NCBI GenBank assembly: GCA_007136405.1
Contig: SLHA01000009.1
Coordinates: 1-47,400 of the forward strand
Direction of reading: 5' to 3'
Origin: Candidatus Latescibacterota bacterium
GTDB lineage: Bacteria; Latescibacterota; UBA2968; UBA8231
DNA: 47,400 nt
The notes under the pieces: model-generated
The model's database searches: none
Told to the model about the DNA's origin: nothing
What the model saw: the letters and a program-made list of their open reading frames with translations, nothing else
Shown here: positions 1-8,039 of the stretch, piece after piece
How the letters are laid out: every line of letters begins with the position of its first letter
Numbering within the stretch: position 1 is the stretch's first letter
Program-made: the position numbers and the translations under genes

Positions 1-36
1 CGCCCGTCGCAACGCCCGTCGCAACGCCCGCCGCAA
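1..36. repeat. 12-nt tandem repeat inside tgt
   Basis: Three head-to-tail 12-nt units (1-12, 13-24, 25-36). The first two are identical (cgcccgtcgcaa) and the third differs at one base. On the coding strand each unit encodes Gly-Val-Ala-Thr/Ala, so changes in copy number keep the tgt frame. The array is cut by the window edge and may be longer. Confidence 0.85.
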
Positions 37-577
37 CGCCGGCCGTCAGTTGTGCCTGACGCTCTACCGAGCGGTCGGCCCAGCGCAGCGTCCGGTCCAC
101 CGACGCGCTGGCATACTCCAGCGTGCATGGGTTGGCGATGCACTCGTCCAGCGGCATGATGATGTCGGCGCCGAGGGCATGTTCGATATCGATGACTCGC
201 TCGGGGGTGAACAGGTGATGCGAACCATCCAGGTGGGACTGGAAATGGACGCCTTCTTCGCAGATCCGGTTTCTGGCGCTCAGGCTGAACACCTGATACC
301 CGCCGCTGTCGGTCAGAATGGGGCGGGACCAGCTCATGAAGCCGTGCAGACCGCCGCAGCGCTGGATGAGTTCGTGTCCCGGGCGCAGGTAGAGGTGATA
401 GGCATTGCTCAGCAGCATCCGGGCGTCCAGGTCAAGCAGTTCCTGCTGGGTCATGGTCTTGACCGTGGCCTGGGTGGCGACGGGCATGAACACCGGCGTA
501 GCTACGGTCCCGTGGGCGGTATGCAGAAGCCCGGCCCTGGCGCCGGTGTCCGGATCTACAGTCTGCAGTTCGAACAC
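1..577 (-). CDS. tgt: queuine tRNA-ribosyltransferase, N-terminal part (runs off the window)
   Basis: Exchanges guanine-34 of GUN-anticodon tRNAs for the queuosine precursor preQ1. The 192 visible residues align along their length with bacterial Tgt: a TPVFMPVATQATVK stretch, the substrate-pocket segment TDSGGYQVFS with the conserved Asp, then LGADIIMPLDEC and TLRWADRS. The reading frame is open further upstream, but a GTG at 577 gives the usual short N-terminus (VFELQTVDPDTGARAG), so I chose it; no strong ribosome site is visible. It starts 38 nt after the deacetylase gene and is probably cotranscribed. Oddity: where Tgt normally runs into ALFGIVQG there is a GVAA-GVAT-GVAT low-complexity stretch encoded by 12-nt tandem repeats at the window edge. 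The catalytic second half lies outside the window. queG at 27749-28888 belongs to the same pathway. Confidence 0.93.
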   Translation of the reverse strand, partial: MFELQTVDPDTGARAGLLHTAHGTVATPVFMPVATQATVKTMTQQELLDLDARMLLSNAYHLYLRPGHELIQRCGGLHGFMSWSRPILTDSGGYQVFSLSARNRICEEGVHFQSHLDGSHHLFTPERVIDIEHALGADIIMPLDECIANPCTLEYASASVDRTLRWADRSVERQAQLTAGVAAGVATGVATG

Positions 578-615
578 GGGTGGTGCAGGCTCCGTGGAGA
601 GACGATCATGGGGGG

Positions 616-1806
616 TCAGCGTACCAACTCCGAGACCGGGACCAGGCGGAACCCGCGCGTGCGCAGGCGGGGCAGGATGGCTTGCAAGGCCAGCAGGGTA
701 TTGGCGCGGTCGTGACCGATGCCGATGGCCGCGCCCATGCGCGATGCCATATCGGCCAGCTCCCACAGTTGAGTTTCCACGGCAGCCCGGTCATCGACCA
801 GGTCCAGGAACAGGTTGCGCCGGGCGGCCGGGACGCCGTTGTCGCGTGCCAGTGCGTAACCCACGGATTCCGGCGTGGTGACGCTGTCCAGGAAAAACAG
901 ATCGTGTTCGTGCAGGACCTGGAGCACTGCATTCATGACGCGCGGATCGGCGGTGGCCCGGGAGCCCATGTGGTTGTTCACTCCGACAGCGAGGGGCACG
1001 CGCTTCAGGGCCCGTTCGACCCGTTGGCGGATCTCCTCGTCATCCAGGTTCAGCGCTATGGCGTCCGGACCGGGATTGACCGAGGCGTCCGTGGCTTCCA
1101 TGGGCAGGTGCAGCAGCACCTGCCGGCCGCCCGCGCCAGCGGCTTCGAGCAGGGTGTCCATGCGACGCGCATAGGGCAACACGGCAAAGGTGATCTGAGG
1201 CGGAAGAGCGCAGAAACCGGCCAGCTGGTGCTTGTCGGGTCGCTGATAGCCGAAGTCATCGATCACCACGGCTATGCGGCCGGTTCGACGTTGTATTTCC
1301 GGCGTGCGATGCAGTACGAACAGTGTGGTGGCCACAGAGTCGAAACCGGCGCCTATCTCCACCACGCCGCGCCCGGGCGCTTTTTCCTCGGCTCTTAGCA
1401 CGCGCCCGCCGGAGGTTTCCGTAAGCCGGGTAAGGTAGTGGTTCACCACCAGCAGGGGAAGATCGCCGGGCACGCGCACGACGATCAGGTCCGGCCGGTC
1501 CGGGGAGCGGTGCCGGCTGATCAGCTCCGGGCTCACGCCCAACTCGGCCAGGCACGGTTCAACATGGGTAAACAGCGATTCCCTGAGCGCTGCAGCCGTA
1601 CAAGCCGGCCCTGTGGGAAGGCCGGGTGGCGCTGCGGCCTCGGCCGCACGGGTAAAGCGATCCCGGCCTCCGTGTTCATGCCACTGGCTGGCCAGCATGA
1701 CCGGAATGGCAACAGCCACCAGCAGGCCGCTGAGCACCAGGTGCCACAGCGGTCGCGGCGTACGCTTGATCATGCGAGGTGGTCGAGAAAGGTATTGCCG
1801 TGCCAT
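616..1806 (-). CDS. divergent polysaccharide deacetylase family protein (YibQ/COG2861 type)
   Basis: 396 residues from ATG 1806; the frame is open further upstream, but that part overlaps the preceding lipoprotein gene. A basic start is followed by one hydrophobic helix (about residues 22-40), so it is probably membrane-anchored with a periplasmic body. The C-terminal half from about residue 178 is a divergent polysaccharide deacetylase domain: RIAVVIDDFGY, TFAVLPYA, VLLHLPMEA, VGVNNHMGSRATAD, FFLDSVTTPESVGY and IGIGH. These are hallmarks of COG2861, whose biochemical role is unsettled; the fold is related to NodB deacetylases, but the metal ligands are arranged differently. An alternative start is ATG 1773, closer to the helix. 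It lies between a lipoprotein gene and tgt in a minus-strand run. Confidence 0.85.
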   Translation of the reverse strand: MARQYLSRPPRMIKRTPRPLWHLVLSGLLVAVAIPVMLASQWHEHGGRDRFTRAAEAAAPPGLPTGPACTAAALRESLFTHVEPCLAELGVSPELISRHRSPDRPDLIVVRVPGDLPLLVVNHYLTRLTETSGGRVLRAEEKAPGRGVVEIGAGFDSVATTLFVLHRTPEIQRRTGRIAVVIDDFGYQRPDKHQLAGFCALPPQITFAVLPYARRMDTLLEAAGAGGRQVLLHLPMEATDASVNPGPDAIALNLDDEEIRQRVERALKRVPLAVGVNNHMGSRATADPRVMNAVLQVLHEHDLFFLDSVTTPESVGYALARDNGVPAARRNLFLDLVDDRAAVETQLWELADMASRMGAAIGIGHDRANTLLALQAILPRLRTRGFRLVPVSELVR

Positions 1807-1816
1807 GAGAAGCAGG

Positions 1817-2467
1817 TCAGTAGACGGCCTGCTTGAGCGCGGACCAGCTGCGCAGGCCGGTGAGGGGCCTCTCCGCCGGAGCGTCTCCAACCAGCGGATC
1901 GTTGACCCAGCGAATCAGGGTCCAGACGCCCTCGTCAGTCAGACGCATCTTGTACGTCATGCGCTGGTCGACGCGATAGCCGTCGCCGTGCTCGTCCAGC
2001 AGCAGCATCTCGACGTTGCCGTAGAACACCTCCCAGTCTTCATCCGGATGTCCGTCAGGATCCCCTGGATAAGCCTCCGGATAGTCTTCCCCCAGTTCGA
2101 CATAGCGCCTGATCTGGAAGAACTCGAATTCGAAAGTACGGAACGTGTCGAAGATGCCGGGCCGTGAGCCGTCACGGCTGCCCCCCAGAATCTCGAGTTC
2201 CTCTTCGCGCCCGTTGGCAAAGACCAGGTCACCCCGGGTATCGGTTTCCGTAAACCAGAAGTCCTGGTCCAGGAGCGTTTCGTACAGGTCTATATCCCGG
2301 TCTCGCATGGCCCGGCGCAGGTTGTCCATGAGCTGTTCCGGCGTGGTTGCCGGGGGCGCGGGGTTCCGGTCGCCGGGTTGTCCGGGTTCCTTGTCCGGGG
2401 CAAAGGGGTTGGAGCAGGCCAAAAGCAACAGCGTGCCGGCAACAAGGAGAGGTCCTCTGTGGGTCAT
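1817..2467 (-). CDS. predicted lipoprotein of unknown function
   Basis: 216 residues. It begins with a lipoprotein signal peptide ending in LLLLAC (lipidated Cys18), followed by a Pro-rich linker (PGQPGDRNPAPPATTPEQ). The body, from about residue 45, has the shape of a small alpha+beta domain: MDNLRRAMRDRDIDLYETLLDQDFWF, then several aromatic-rich strands. This resembles SnoaL/NTF2-like proteins in outline but I cannot assign it. An AAGGA ribosome-site core lies upstream of ATG 2467. It is followed 10 nt later by the deacetylase and preceded by another lipoprotein (2505-3404) with a similar aromatic, acidic C-terminal region, so the two may be distant paralogues. Confidence 0.75.
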   Translation of the reverse strand: MTHRGPLLVAGTLLLLACSNPFAPDKEPGQPGDRNPAPPATTPEQLMDNLRRAMRDRDIDLYETLLDQDFWFTETDTRGDLVFANGREEELEILGGSRDGSRPGIFDTFRTFEFEFFQIRRYVELGEDYPEAYPGDPDGHPDEDWEVFYGNVEMLLLDEHGDGYRVDQRMTYKMRLTDEGVWTLIRWVNDPLVGDAPAERPLTGLRSWSALKQAVY

Positions 2468-2504
2468 GGCTCTCGCTTCCTTTTCCGGTGGTGGGTATAC
2501 CTGT

Positions 2505-3404
2505 CTAACGCATGAACTCGGCCCGGAGTTCTCCCCAGGTGCGGGCTGCCGAGGCCGGGTCCCGAATATCGCGCCATTGCTGGACCGACCATACCGGGTT
2601 CTCCAGGGTGGGGGTCACCAGATCGATCTCCATGTATCCCCTGAATTCCACTATGGTTCCATCCTCGTCCTGACCGGCGAGTCGAGTGAATGAACCCTCA
2701 TACGGGAAGATAAAGGTCTCCGTGAACTGGTCTTCCGAAGAAAAGCTCTCGTCCCTGGCGGACTCGTACCAGCGATTGAGCGTGATGGTGCCTACCTGGC
2801 TGGCGTCAAGGAAGGCTTGCGCGAAGCGACGTTCCTGGTCGCGGTTCCAGAGGGTGTCTCTGTTGGCGTCATACACATGCGGATTCATCAGGACGTCATA
2901 GGGATCCGGCACGAAGTGAAAATCCGGACTGAGCTGGTCCATGTATTGATCGAGGCTGCGAGCTTCAGGCTGGGCCCGGAAAATGGTGCGCAGGTTGAAT
3001 ACGACCAGCATGGGGCGCGTGGGCGGGTTGAGCATCAACCGCGGTCCCACGGGGCAGTCCGGAACGCCCGTGGCAAAGGGGTTGGGATTGCTATTGCCGC
3101 CGTAGCGGATCTCATCACCCGAGACGACCACCGATTCCCGTTTCGGGTTCAGGGTGTCGCCTTCTGCGGTGACCCATAATTCCATTCCGTGGTCTTCGAT
3201 CACCTGGAAGTCCGGACAGGCCGGGAACAGGTTCAGATTGGTCTGGGGCGTGCACCGGCATTCCATCCGGTCACTGTCCGCCAGGCCGCAACCGAGTACG
3301 GCAAAGACCACCACCATGGGCCAGGACCACGACCGAAACCGCGCCGTGGGCTGGTTGGTTGATGACCTTCGTCTGCAGCCTGGGAGCGAGGTGGGCGATG
3401 GCAT
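2505..3404 (-). CDS. predicted lipoprotein of unknown function
   Basis: Up to 299 residues. A hydrophobic stretch MVVVFAVLGC looks like a lipoprotein signal with Cys39 as the acylated residue. The first 29 residues are basic and may not all be translated; an internal ATG at 3317 would give a short signal peptide but loses the arginines before it. The mature protein is rich in Asp, Asn, Pro and aromatic residues (DQYMDQLSPDFHFVPDPYDVLM, split by the usual strand-loop pattern) and ends ARTWGELRAEFMR. No known domain is recognised. It sits between the site-2 protease and a second lipoprotein, all on the minus strand. Confidence 0.7.
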   Translation of the reverse strand: MPSPTSLPGCRRRSSTNQPTARFRSWSWPMVVVFAVLGCGLADSDRMECRCTPQTNLNLFPACPDFQVIEDHGMELWVTAEGDTLNPKRESVVVSGDEIRYGGNSNPNPFATGVPDCPVGPRLMLNPPTRPMLVVFNLRTIFRAQPEARSLDQYMDQLSPDFHFVPDPYDVLMNPHVYDANRDTLWNRDQERRFAQAFLDASQVGTITLNRWYESARDESFSSEDQFTETFIFPYEGSFTRLAGQDEDGTIVEFRGYMEIDLVTPTLENPVWSVQQWRDIRDPASAARTWGELRAEFMR

Positions 3405-3438
3405 GACGTTTCTCGACCGGAACCGGGGCTTGCCCTTA

Positions 3439-4464
3439 TCAGGGGATGCTGTACGAAAAAGGGACCGGGGTGAAGCAGAGTATGAAAACGAGCAGACTTA
3501 GATATCCGATCACTCGCCGGGAACGATTCAGTGGAATGTGACCGAAATAGGGTGGCGGATGATCCCTCCCCAGGATGGTCAACAGGAGGGCCAGTACCAG
3601 CCATCCAGGCCATCCTTGAGGCCATTCCGGCGGCAAATTCCATACCATGGATAAGATACCGTAGATCCCCATGAACAGCAAGATGGCGTAGAATGTCCGG
3701 GCTATGTACCGGTGGGCGTGGCCAAACAGTGCGTACACCACATGGCCTCCGTCCAGCTGCCCCACGGGAAAGAGGTTGAAGGCGGTGATGAACAGACCGA
3801 CCCAGCCGGCAAAGGCCACAGGACTCAGAAGCACGATCTGGTCCGGTCCGGCGACCGGCGCTACCAGTCTGGCAAAGGCCGCGAACAACAGCGGCGTACC
3901 CAGTCGGATGGGTGGATGGGGATCGAAATACGCGGGGTCAACCGCCTGGGATTGAGCCAGGCCCACGAGGCAGGCGCCACTGGCCAGGACGAATCCGGCC
4001 AGGGGTCCGGCGGTGCCGATGTCCAGCAGGGCGCGTTTGTGCGGAATAGCGGATCGGATTTTGATGACGGCCCCCAGCGTACCCAGAAAGGAGACGAAGG
4101 GGAGCGGAATGAAGTAAGGGAGGGTAGCGCTGACATGCCAGCGCCGGGCAGCGTAGTAGTGCCCGAATTCGTGCACGGCCAGAATGGTCAGTAGCGTAGC
4201 CGCGAAGGGCAGTCCTTCGATCAGGTGGACGAGAGCGGCGGGTCCGGCCAGCGGATTCACCCCGCGCTGCATGGCGCCTGCCGCGGTCATGGAGAGCAGG
4301 GTGACCATGAAGAGCACGAAATGGTACCAGGGGGGGTGGGTGCGCGGCGGGGGAGGCCGGGAAACGGGCGGCGGCTCCGGATGTGAGTACACCTTTGCCG
4401 CCTCCGGGATTGAAGGCCAGGATTCAGCGGGGCGTTCCGGCGGCGATGTGCGCCAGAGTTGCAT
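3439..4464 (-). CDS. site-2 protease family (M50) membrane metalloprotease
   Basis: 341 residues, an integral membrane zinc protease of the S2P/M50 family. The zinc motif HEFGH is at 98-102 within a hydrophobic helix, and the third-ligand motif NLFPVGQLDGGH is at about 230-241, so both catalytic signatures are intact. The N-terminus has a Pro-rich cytoplasmic tail (PPPVSRPPPPRTHPP), and there are about six to seven hydrophobic segments. No PDZ domain is visible, unlike RseP at 28903-30207. The start codon overlaps the stop of the upstream PorV-like gene as TGATG, which suggests translational coupling and therefore a linked function with the exported proteins encoded just upstream. Its substrate is unknown. 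Confidence 0.88.
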   Translation of the reverse strand: MQLWRTSPPERPAESWPSIPEAAKVYSHPEPPPVSRPPPPRTHPPWYHFVLFMVTLLSMTAAGAMQRGVNPLAGPAALVHLIEGLPFAATLLTILAVHEFGHYYAARRWHVSATLPYFIPLPFVSFLGTLGAVIKIRSAIPHKRALLDIGTAGPLAGFVLASGACLVGLAQSQAVDPAYFDPHPPIRLGTPLLFAAFARLVAPVAGPDQIVLLSPVAFAGWVGLFITAFNLFPVGQLDGGHVVYALFGHAHRYIARTFYAILLFMGIYGILSMVWNLPPEWPQGWPGWLVLALLLTILGRDHPPPYFGHIPLNRSRRVIGYLSLLVFILCFTPVPFSYSIP

Positions 4465-5351
4465 CAGCGATGCCTTTGCAGGCTCAGCCGGTGCGCCTGC
4501 CCCAGGCCGGAGCGGAAAGGGATATAGGCGTAGTCCAGAGTCCAGGCGCCGATGTCGATGCCGATTCCACCGCTGAGGTCCCGGCTGTCAGCATTTTGAT
4601 ATCCGGCGCGTATGGCCAGACCGGGTGCCCAGGTCACTTCCACGCCAGCATGCAGGGTGGTCTGGAGGCCGCGTGCCCTCTGGGCCTCCAGGCTGATCAA
4701 CAGATGGGGATGCCCGTCGTAGGCCACACCGCCGCGCAGGACGGCGGGCAGTTGAGTGGCGCTCCGGTCCAGCTTGCCCATGCGTCCCAGGTGCTGGGCG
4801 GCGAATCCCAGCCGGTAACCGGGAGCGAGCCGGTACAGGAGGCCCAGGTCGACGGCGGCGCCGTTGGCCGTGTGGATGTCCAGCGCCTGACGGATGGCCT
4901 GCACCGTGGCGCCCAGTTGCAGGTTGTTGTGCAGGGAATGGGCCAGAGTCAGGCGAATGGCGCCTTCATAGACCCCGAAGGAGCCCACTGGATGAAGGGA
5001 GGGTCCGGTGCGTCGTTCGAGCTCTTCAGCCTGGAACAGCTGACTGCCGACAGCCCACACGGTACGGCCGGCCCTGAGATTGTACGCGAGACTGTTGATC
5101 CGCAGATCCTGAATCCAGGCGGTGTGGCCCAGCGCCAGGGTCCGGTTGTCCCGCGTGGCGAGCGCAGCGGGATTGGCCGAGGGCGCTTCCACATCCCGTA
5201 CGGCTGTCATGGCGTTGGCCAGCGCGGCACCGCGGGGACCCGTGTTCAGACGTAGCGCCGGCATTCCGGCCGCGTTGAGCGCGCGCGGTGACGAGGCTAC
5301 GAGCAGCATCGAAATTGCTAGGCCGACAAACCGGTACGCTTTGATCATCAT
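4464..5351 (-). CDS. PorV/PorQ-family outer-membrane protein (copy B)
   Basis: 295 residues with a signal peptide (AYRFVGLAISMLLVASSP). It belongs to the PorV/PorQ (UPF0164-like) class of FadL-type barrels: the mature start has GPRGAALANAMTAV followed by SANPAALA, the variant of the family's N-P-A-x-L/A plug motif. The rest is alternating beta strands typical of an outer-membrane barrel. Members act in type 9 secretion in Bacteroidota; elsewhere their role is unproven. The frame is open 40 codons upstream, but the ATG at 5351 overlaps the stop of copy A by one base (TGATG), which decides the start. Its own stop overlaps the S2P start in the same way. Confidence 0.82.
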   Translation of the reverse strand: MMIKAYRFVGLAISMLLVASSPRALNAAGMPALRLNTGPRGAALANAMTAVRDVEAPSANPAALATRDNRTLALGHTAWIQDLRINSLAYNLRAGRTVWAVGSQLFQAEELERRTGPSLHPVGSFGVYEGAIRLTLAHSLHNNLQLGATVQAIRQALDIHTANGAAVDLGLLYRLAPGYRLGFAAQHLGRMGKLDRSATQLPAVLRGGVAYDGHPHLLISLEAQRARGLQTTLHAGVEVTWAPGLAIRAGYQNADSRDLSGGIGIDIGAWTLDYAYIPFRSGLGQAHRLSLQRHR

Positions 5352-6292
5352 CAGAATGTCAACGATAGACCCAGCACCGAGCGATCTCCCGCCTGCAGCT
5401 GGTCGGTCAGAAATGTGTAGTGGAACAGCAGGGTGTCGGTCCGCATGGGGCGCAGGGTGAAGCCGGCGCAAAGCGCCTCGGGAGTGGTATCCTCACCTGG
5501 CAGACGGCGGGCTCCGGCCCGTACGGTCAACATGGGATTGACGGTGAATTCGGCGCCGATGCTGGCATGAATGTCCGCGTCCCGGGCGACCTCGGCCAGC
5601 AGCAACAGCGGGGTGCGCGGCCGGAACGACGCAGCCACCAGAACAGTCCGCTGCAGGTCGTCCGTGGTGCGGCTGGCCTGACTGGCACTGCGTCTCACCG
5701 TCCAATCCAGAGAAGCGCCCAGATTACGCGCCGCCGCCGCCAGACGCACCTGCTCGGTCAGTTGGAACTGCAGACCGACGTCGAAACCGTGGCCGGTGGC
5801 ATGGGCCTTGTTCCAACCTGGAACATCCAGATTGTGCCGTAGTATCTTCAAGGTGGCCCCCAGACTCAACCGCTGACCGGCGGCGTGCGCCACGGATACG
5901 AGAAAGGCGTTCTCGCCGCTGTTTATGGAGCCGGTGGGCTGTCCGCTTCCCGTGCGGCCCTGGATATCGCCTGCGCCGGCGTGTATCCAGGCGAAGCCGA
6001 AGGCCGTGTCTCCACGCATGTTGAGCGCCGCGCTGATGCTGCTGTGGAACCGGTCCAGCGACATGGGCAACAACGACGATCCGAGCTGAATCCCCGGGTT
6101 CCACACCAGGCCGGCGGGATTCCAGAAGGTGGCGTCCGCGCCGTCAACCGCGGCAGCATAGGCGCTGCCCACGCCGGGGCCGCGTGCACCCAGTCCCATA
6201 TCCAGATACGCGGCGGCGCTGCCGCCAGCGTGAGCGCCCGAACCGGTAAAGAGCAGGCCGGCGAGCATGAACCCGGTAATCAACCCGACCAT
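5351..6292 (-). CDS. PorV/PorQ-family outer-membrane protein (copy A)
   Basis: 313 residues with a signal peptide ending near GSGAHAGG. The N-terminal motif of the family is clear: AYLDMGLGARGPGVGSAYAA, then DADATFWNPAGL, as in UPF0164/PorV proteins. The remainder has amphipathic strand patterns of a 14-stranded barrel and ends in LGLSLTF, a C-terminal Phe typical of outer-membrane proteins. The start may be TTG 6295 or ATG 6292; the ATG overlaps the stop of the propeller gene (TGATG). Copy B follows immediately with the same arrangement. The two copies are only distantly similar, so they are not a recent duplication. Confidence 0.85.
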   Translation of the reverse strand: MVGLITGFMLAGLLFTGSGAHAGGSAAAYLDMGLGARGPGVGSAYAAAVDGADATFWNPAGLVWNPGIQLGSSLLPMSLDRFHSSISAALNMRGDTAFGFAWIHAGAGDIQGRTGSGQPTGSINSGENAFLVSVAHAAGQRLSLGATLKILRHNLDVPGWNKAHATGHGFDVGLQFQLTEQVRLAAAARNLGASLDWTVRRSASQASRTTDDLQRTVLVAASFRPRTPLLLLAEVARDADIHASIGAEFTVNPMLTVRAGARRLPGEDTTPEALCAGFTLRPMRTDTLLFHYTFLTDQLQAGDRSVLGLSLTF

Positions 6293-7923
6293 CAATCCAG
6301 CACCACTACCTTGCCGAAGGCCTGCCGGCCGCTGTCCAGTTCGATACGGTAGAAATACACTCCGTTGGCTACCGGGTTGCCGTTCTGGTCGCGGCCGTCC
6401 CAGTTTTCGCCATGGTTGCGCTGTCCGCTACGGTTTTCGCCTTGGATCACAGTACGCACCAGCCGGCTGGCAAAGTCGTAGATGGCGATGGTGACGCTGG
6501 CGTCCATCGCCAGACTGTACTGAATGCGTGCCTGCTCGCCCCGCGACGGCCGGAACGGGTTGGGGGCGGCATAGGTGCGCACGCTGTCCACCATCCCGCC
6601 TTCGCCGATGATCTCTCCACTGTCCACGGACAGCGGTTTGACGGGTGACTGGATGATACGCCAGGTGTCGCCGCCGTCCACGCTGCGACCGAGGCCGTTA
6701 CTGGCGCCGGTCCAGAGGATGTCCCCGACGATTTCCGCATCTACGAAGGTACCCCGCAACTCGTCACCGATGATGGGGTCCACCACGCGGACACGGTCCC
6801 AGGTAGCGCCGTAATCCCGGCTGACGAGTAACCCGTCATCCGTAGCTGCCCAGACTGCCTCCTCCGAGAAGGCAAAGCCCCAGGCTGCCGTGGGTCCGGT
6901 GACGCTCCAGGTGAGTCCCAGGTCAACCGTAAAGCCCATGGAGTTGAGCTGTCCCGGCGCAGTGGCGCGGGTGCCGGTCCAGATGACCGAGGTTCCGTCA
7001 GGATGAAGGTGGCGATTCAGGGACACGGCCCAGTCCGCCTGCAGATGACCGGGCAGTGTCATCCCCGCATCATCCCGTCTGACCTTGAAATTCCGCCATG
7101 TCTGGCCGCCGTCCAGGCTGCGCGTCACACCGGCGGCCGTACCCACCCAGACCGTGTCATCGTACGCCATGACCGAGAACGTGCGGTGCAGCAGCTCCTG
7201 GCTGCGCAAGCTGTCCGCCTGAGCGAGCAGCAGGGTTACGCGCTCCGCATCACCCCCGGCGGCTGCAAGGCTGTCCGCCACGGCTGTCAGGCTGTCCGCG
7301 GCGGTGTCCCGGGCGAAATAGACGATGTGTTCCGCTCCATCAGGCAGCACCCGTTCCCAGGTGCGGCCTGCGTCACGGCTGCGCACCGTGGACCCGGCGA
7401 AAAATGCCACCCAGATGTGGTCTCCGTCTATGGACAGTCCATAGGCTTCATTCTGGGCCGCGGTAAAGGGGCCGTCGGCGAATTCCGGATTGGCCGGGTT
7501 GAAGATCGTTTCATTGGGTATGTGATGCCAGGTTTCTCCGGCGTTCAGCGAATACGTCAGTCCGTCGCTGACGCGCACCGGCCCCTGGTCCGGGACGAAC
7601 ACGGAGTCGAAAAAAGTGGCCGCCCAGACCGTGTCGCCGACTGCGTCCAGCGCGCTTACGGCGCCGCGTCCCAGTCCGTCGGCGCGGGTGAACGTCACCC
7701 AGTGCGATTCCGACAGGCCGGTATGGCGCATGGGATCCAACCGTCCGAGACCGCTCTCCGTGGCCACCCAGAGATAGCGTCCGCTCCACACGATGTCGTT
7801 GATCTCCGAGCCGATGAGGCCCGTCAGCGGGGCCCTGGCGTGGTCCTGCAGAACTCGACCGGGAGCAGCCGCCTGGACGGCGGTGGCGCAGAGGAGCACA
7901 CCCAGCAGGAACAGGGCCAGCAC
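6292..7923 (-). CDS. exported BNR/beta-propeller protein with FlgD-like C-terminal sorting domain
   Basis: About 543 residues from GTG 7923; the start is uncertain because the signal peptide (LALFLLGVLLCATAVQA) has no basic residue unless an upstream non-standard start is used. The body carries repeated sialidase/BNR-type Asp-box motifs: SRDAGRTWERV, SLDGGQTWRNF, SRDYGATWDRV and SVDGGDTWRII, which predict a beta-propeller on the cell surface or in the periplasm. About residues 205-245 form an Ala/Asp/Ser-rich helical insertion inside the propeller. The last 90 residues are a FlgD-Ig-like sorting tail: APNPFRPSRGEQ, IAIYDFASRLVRTV, NWDGRDQNGNPVANGVYFYR. In Bacteroidota such tails direct type 9 secretion; here that is inference. 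It is coupled to two PorV-like genes. Confidence 0.85.
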   Translation of the reverse strand: MLALFLLGVLLCATAVQAAAPGRVLQDHARAPLTGLIGSEINDIVWSGRYLWVATESGLGRLDPMRHTGLSESHWVTFTRADGLGRGAVSALDAVGDTVWAATFFDSVFVPDQGPVRVSDGLTYSLNAGETWHHIPNETIFNPANPEFADGPFTAAQNEAYGLSIDGDHIWVAFFAGSTVRSRDAGRTWERVLPDGAEHIVYFARDTAADSLTAVADSLAAAGGDAERVTLLLAQADSLRSQELLHRTFSVMAYDDTVWVGTAAGVTRSLDGGQTWRNFKVRRDDAGMTLPGHLQADWAVSLNRHLHPDGTSVIWTGTRATAPGQLNSMGFTVDLGLTWSVTGPTAAWGFAFSEEAVWAATDDGLLVSRDYGATWDRVRVVDPIIGDELRGTFVDAEIVGDILWTGASNGLGRSVDGGDTWRIIQSPVKPLSVDSGEIIGEGGMVDSVRTYAAPNPFRPSRGEQARIQYSLAMDASVTIAIYDFASRLVRTVIQGENRSGQRNHGENWDGRDQNGNPVANGVYFYRIELDSGRQAFGKVVVLD

Positions 7924-8039
7924 GCGTCCGGGGCAACCCGGACGCGGACCGGCGGGATACAGTGCCGGTCCGCATGCGGAGGGCCTGGACGAAAGGCTCT
8001 CCAGCGGAGTGGAACGGAGAGGGTTGCGGTGCGGATCGA

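Noticed and set aside
50..1398. Plus-strand open frames opposite tgt and the deacetylase (50-715, 405-881, 580-1398)
   Set aside because: They are antisense to genes with clear family motifs, have Gly/Pro/Arg-rich composition typical of GC-rich shadow frames, and no homology or ribosome sites.
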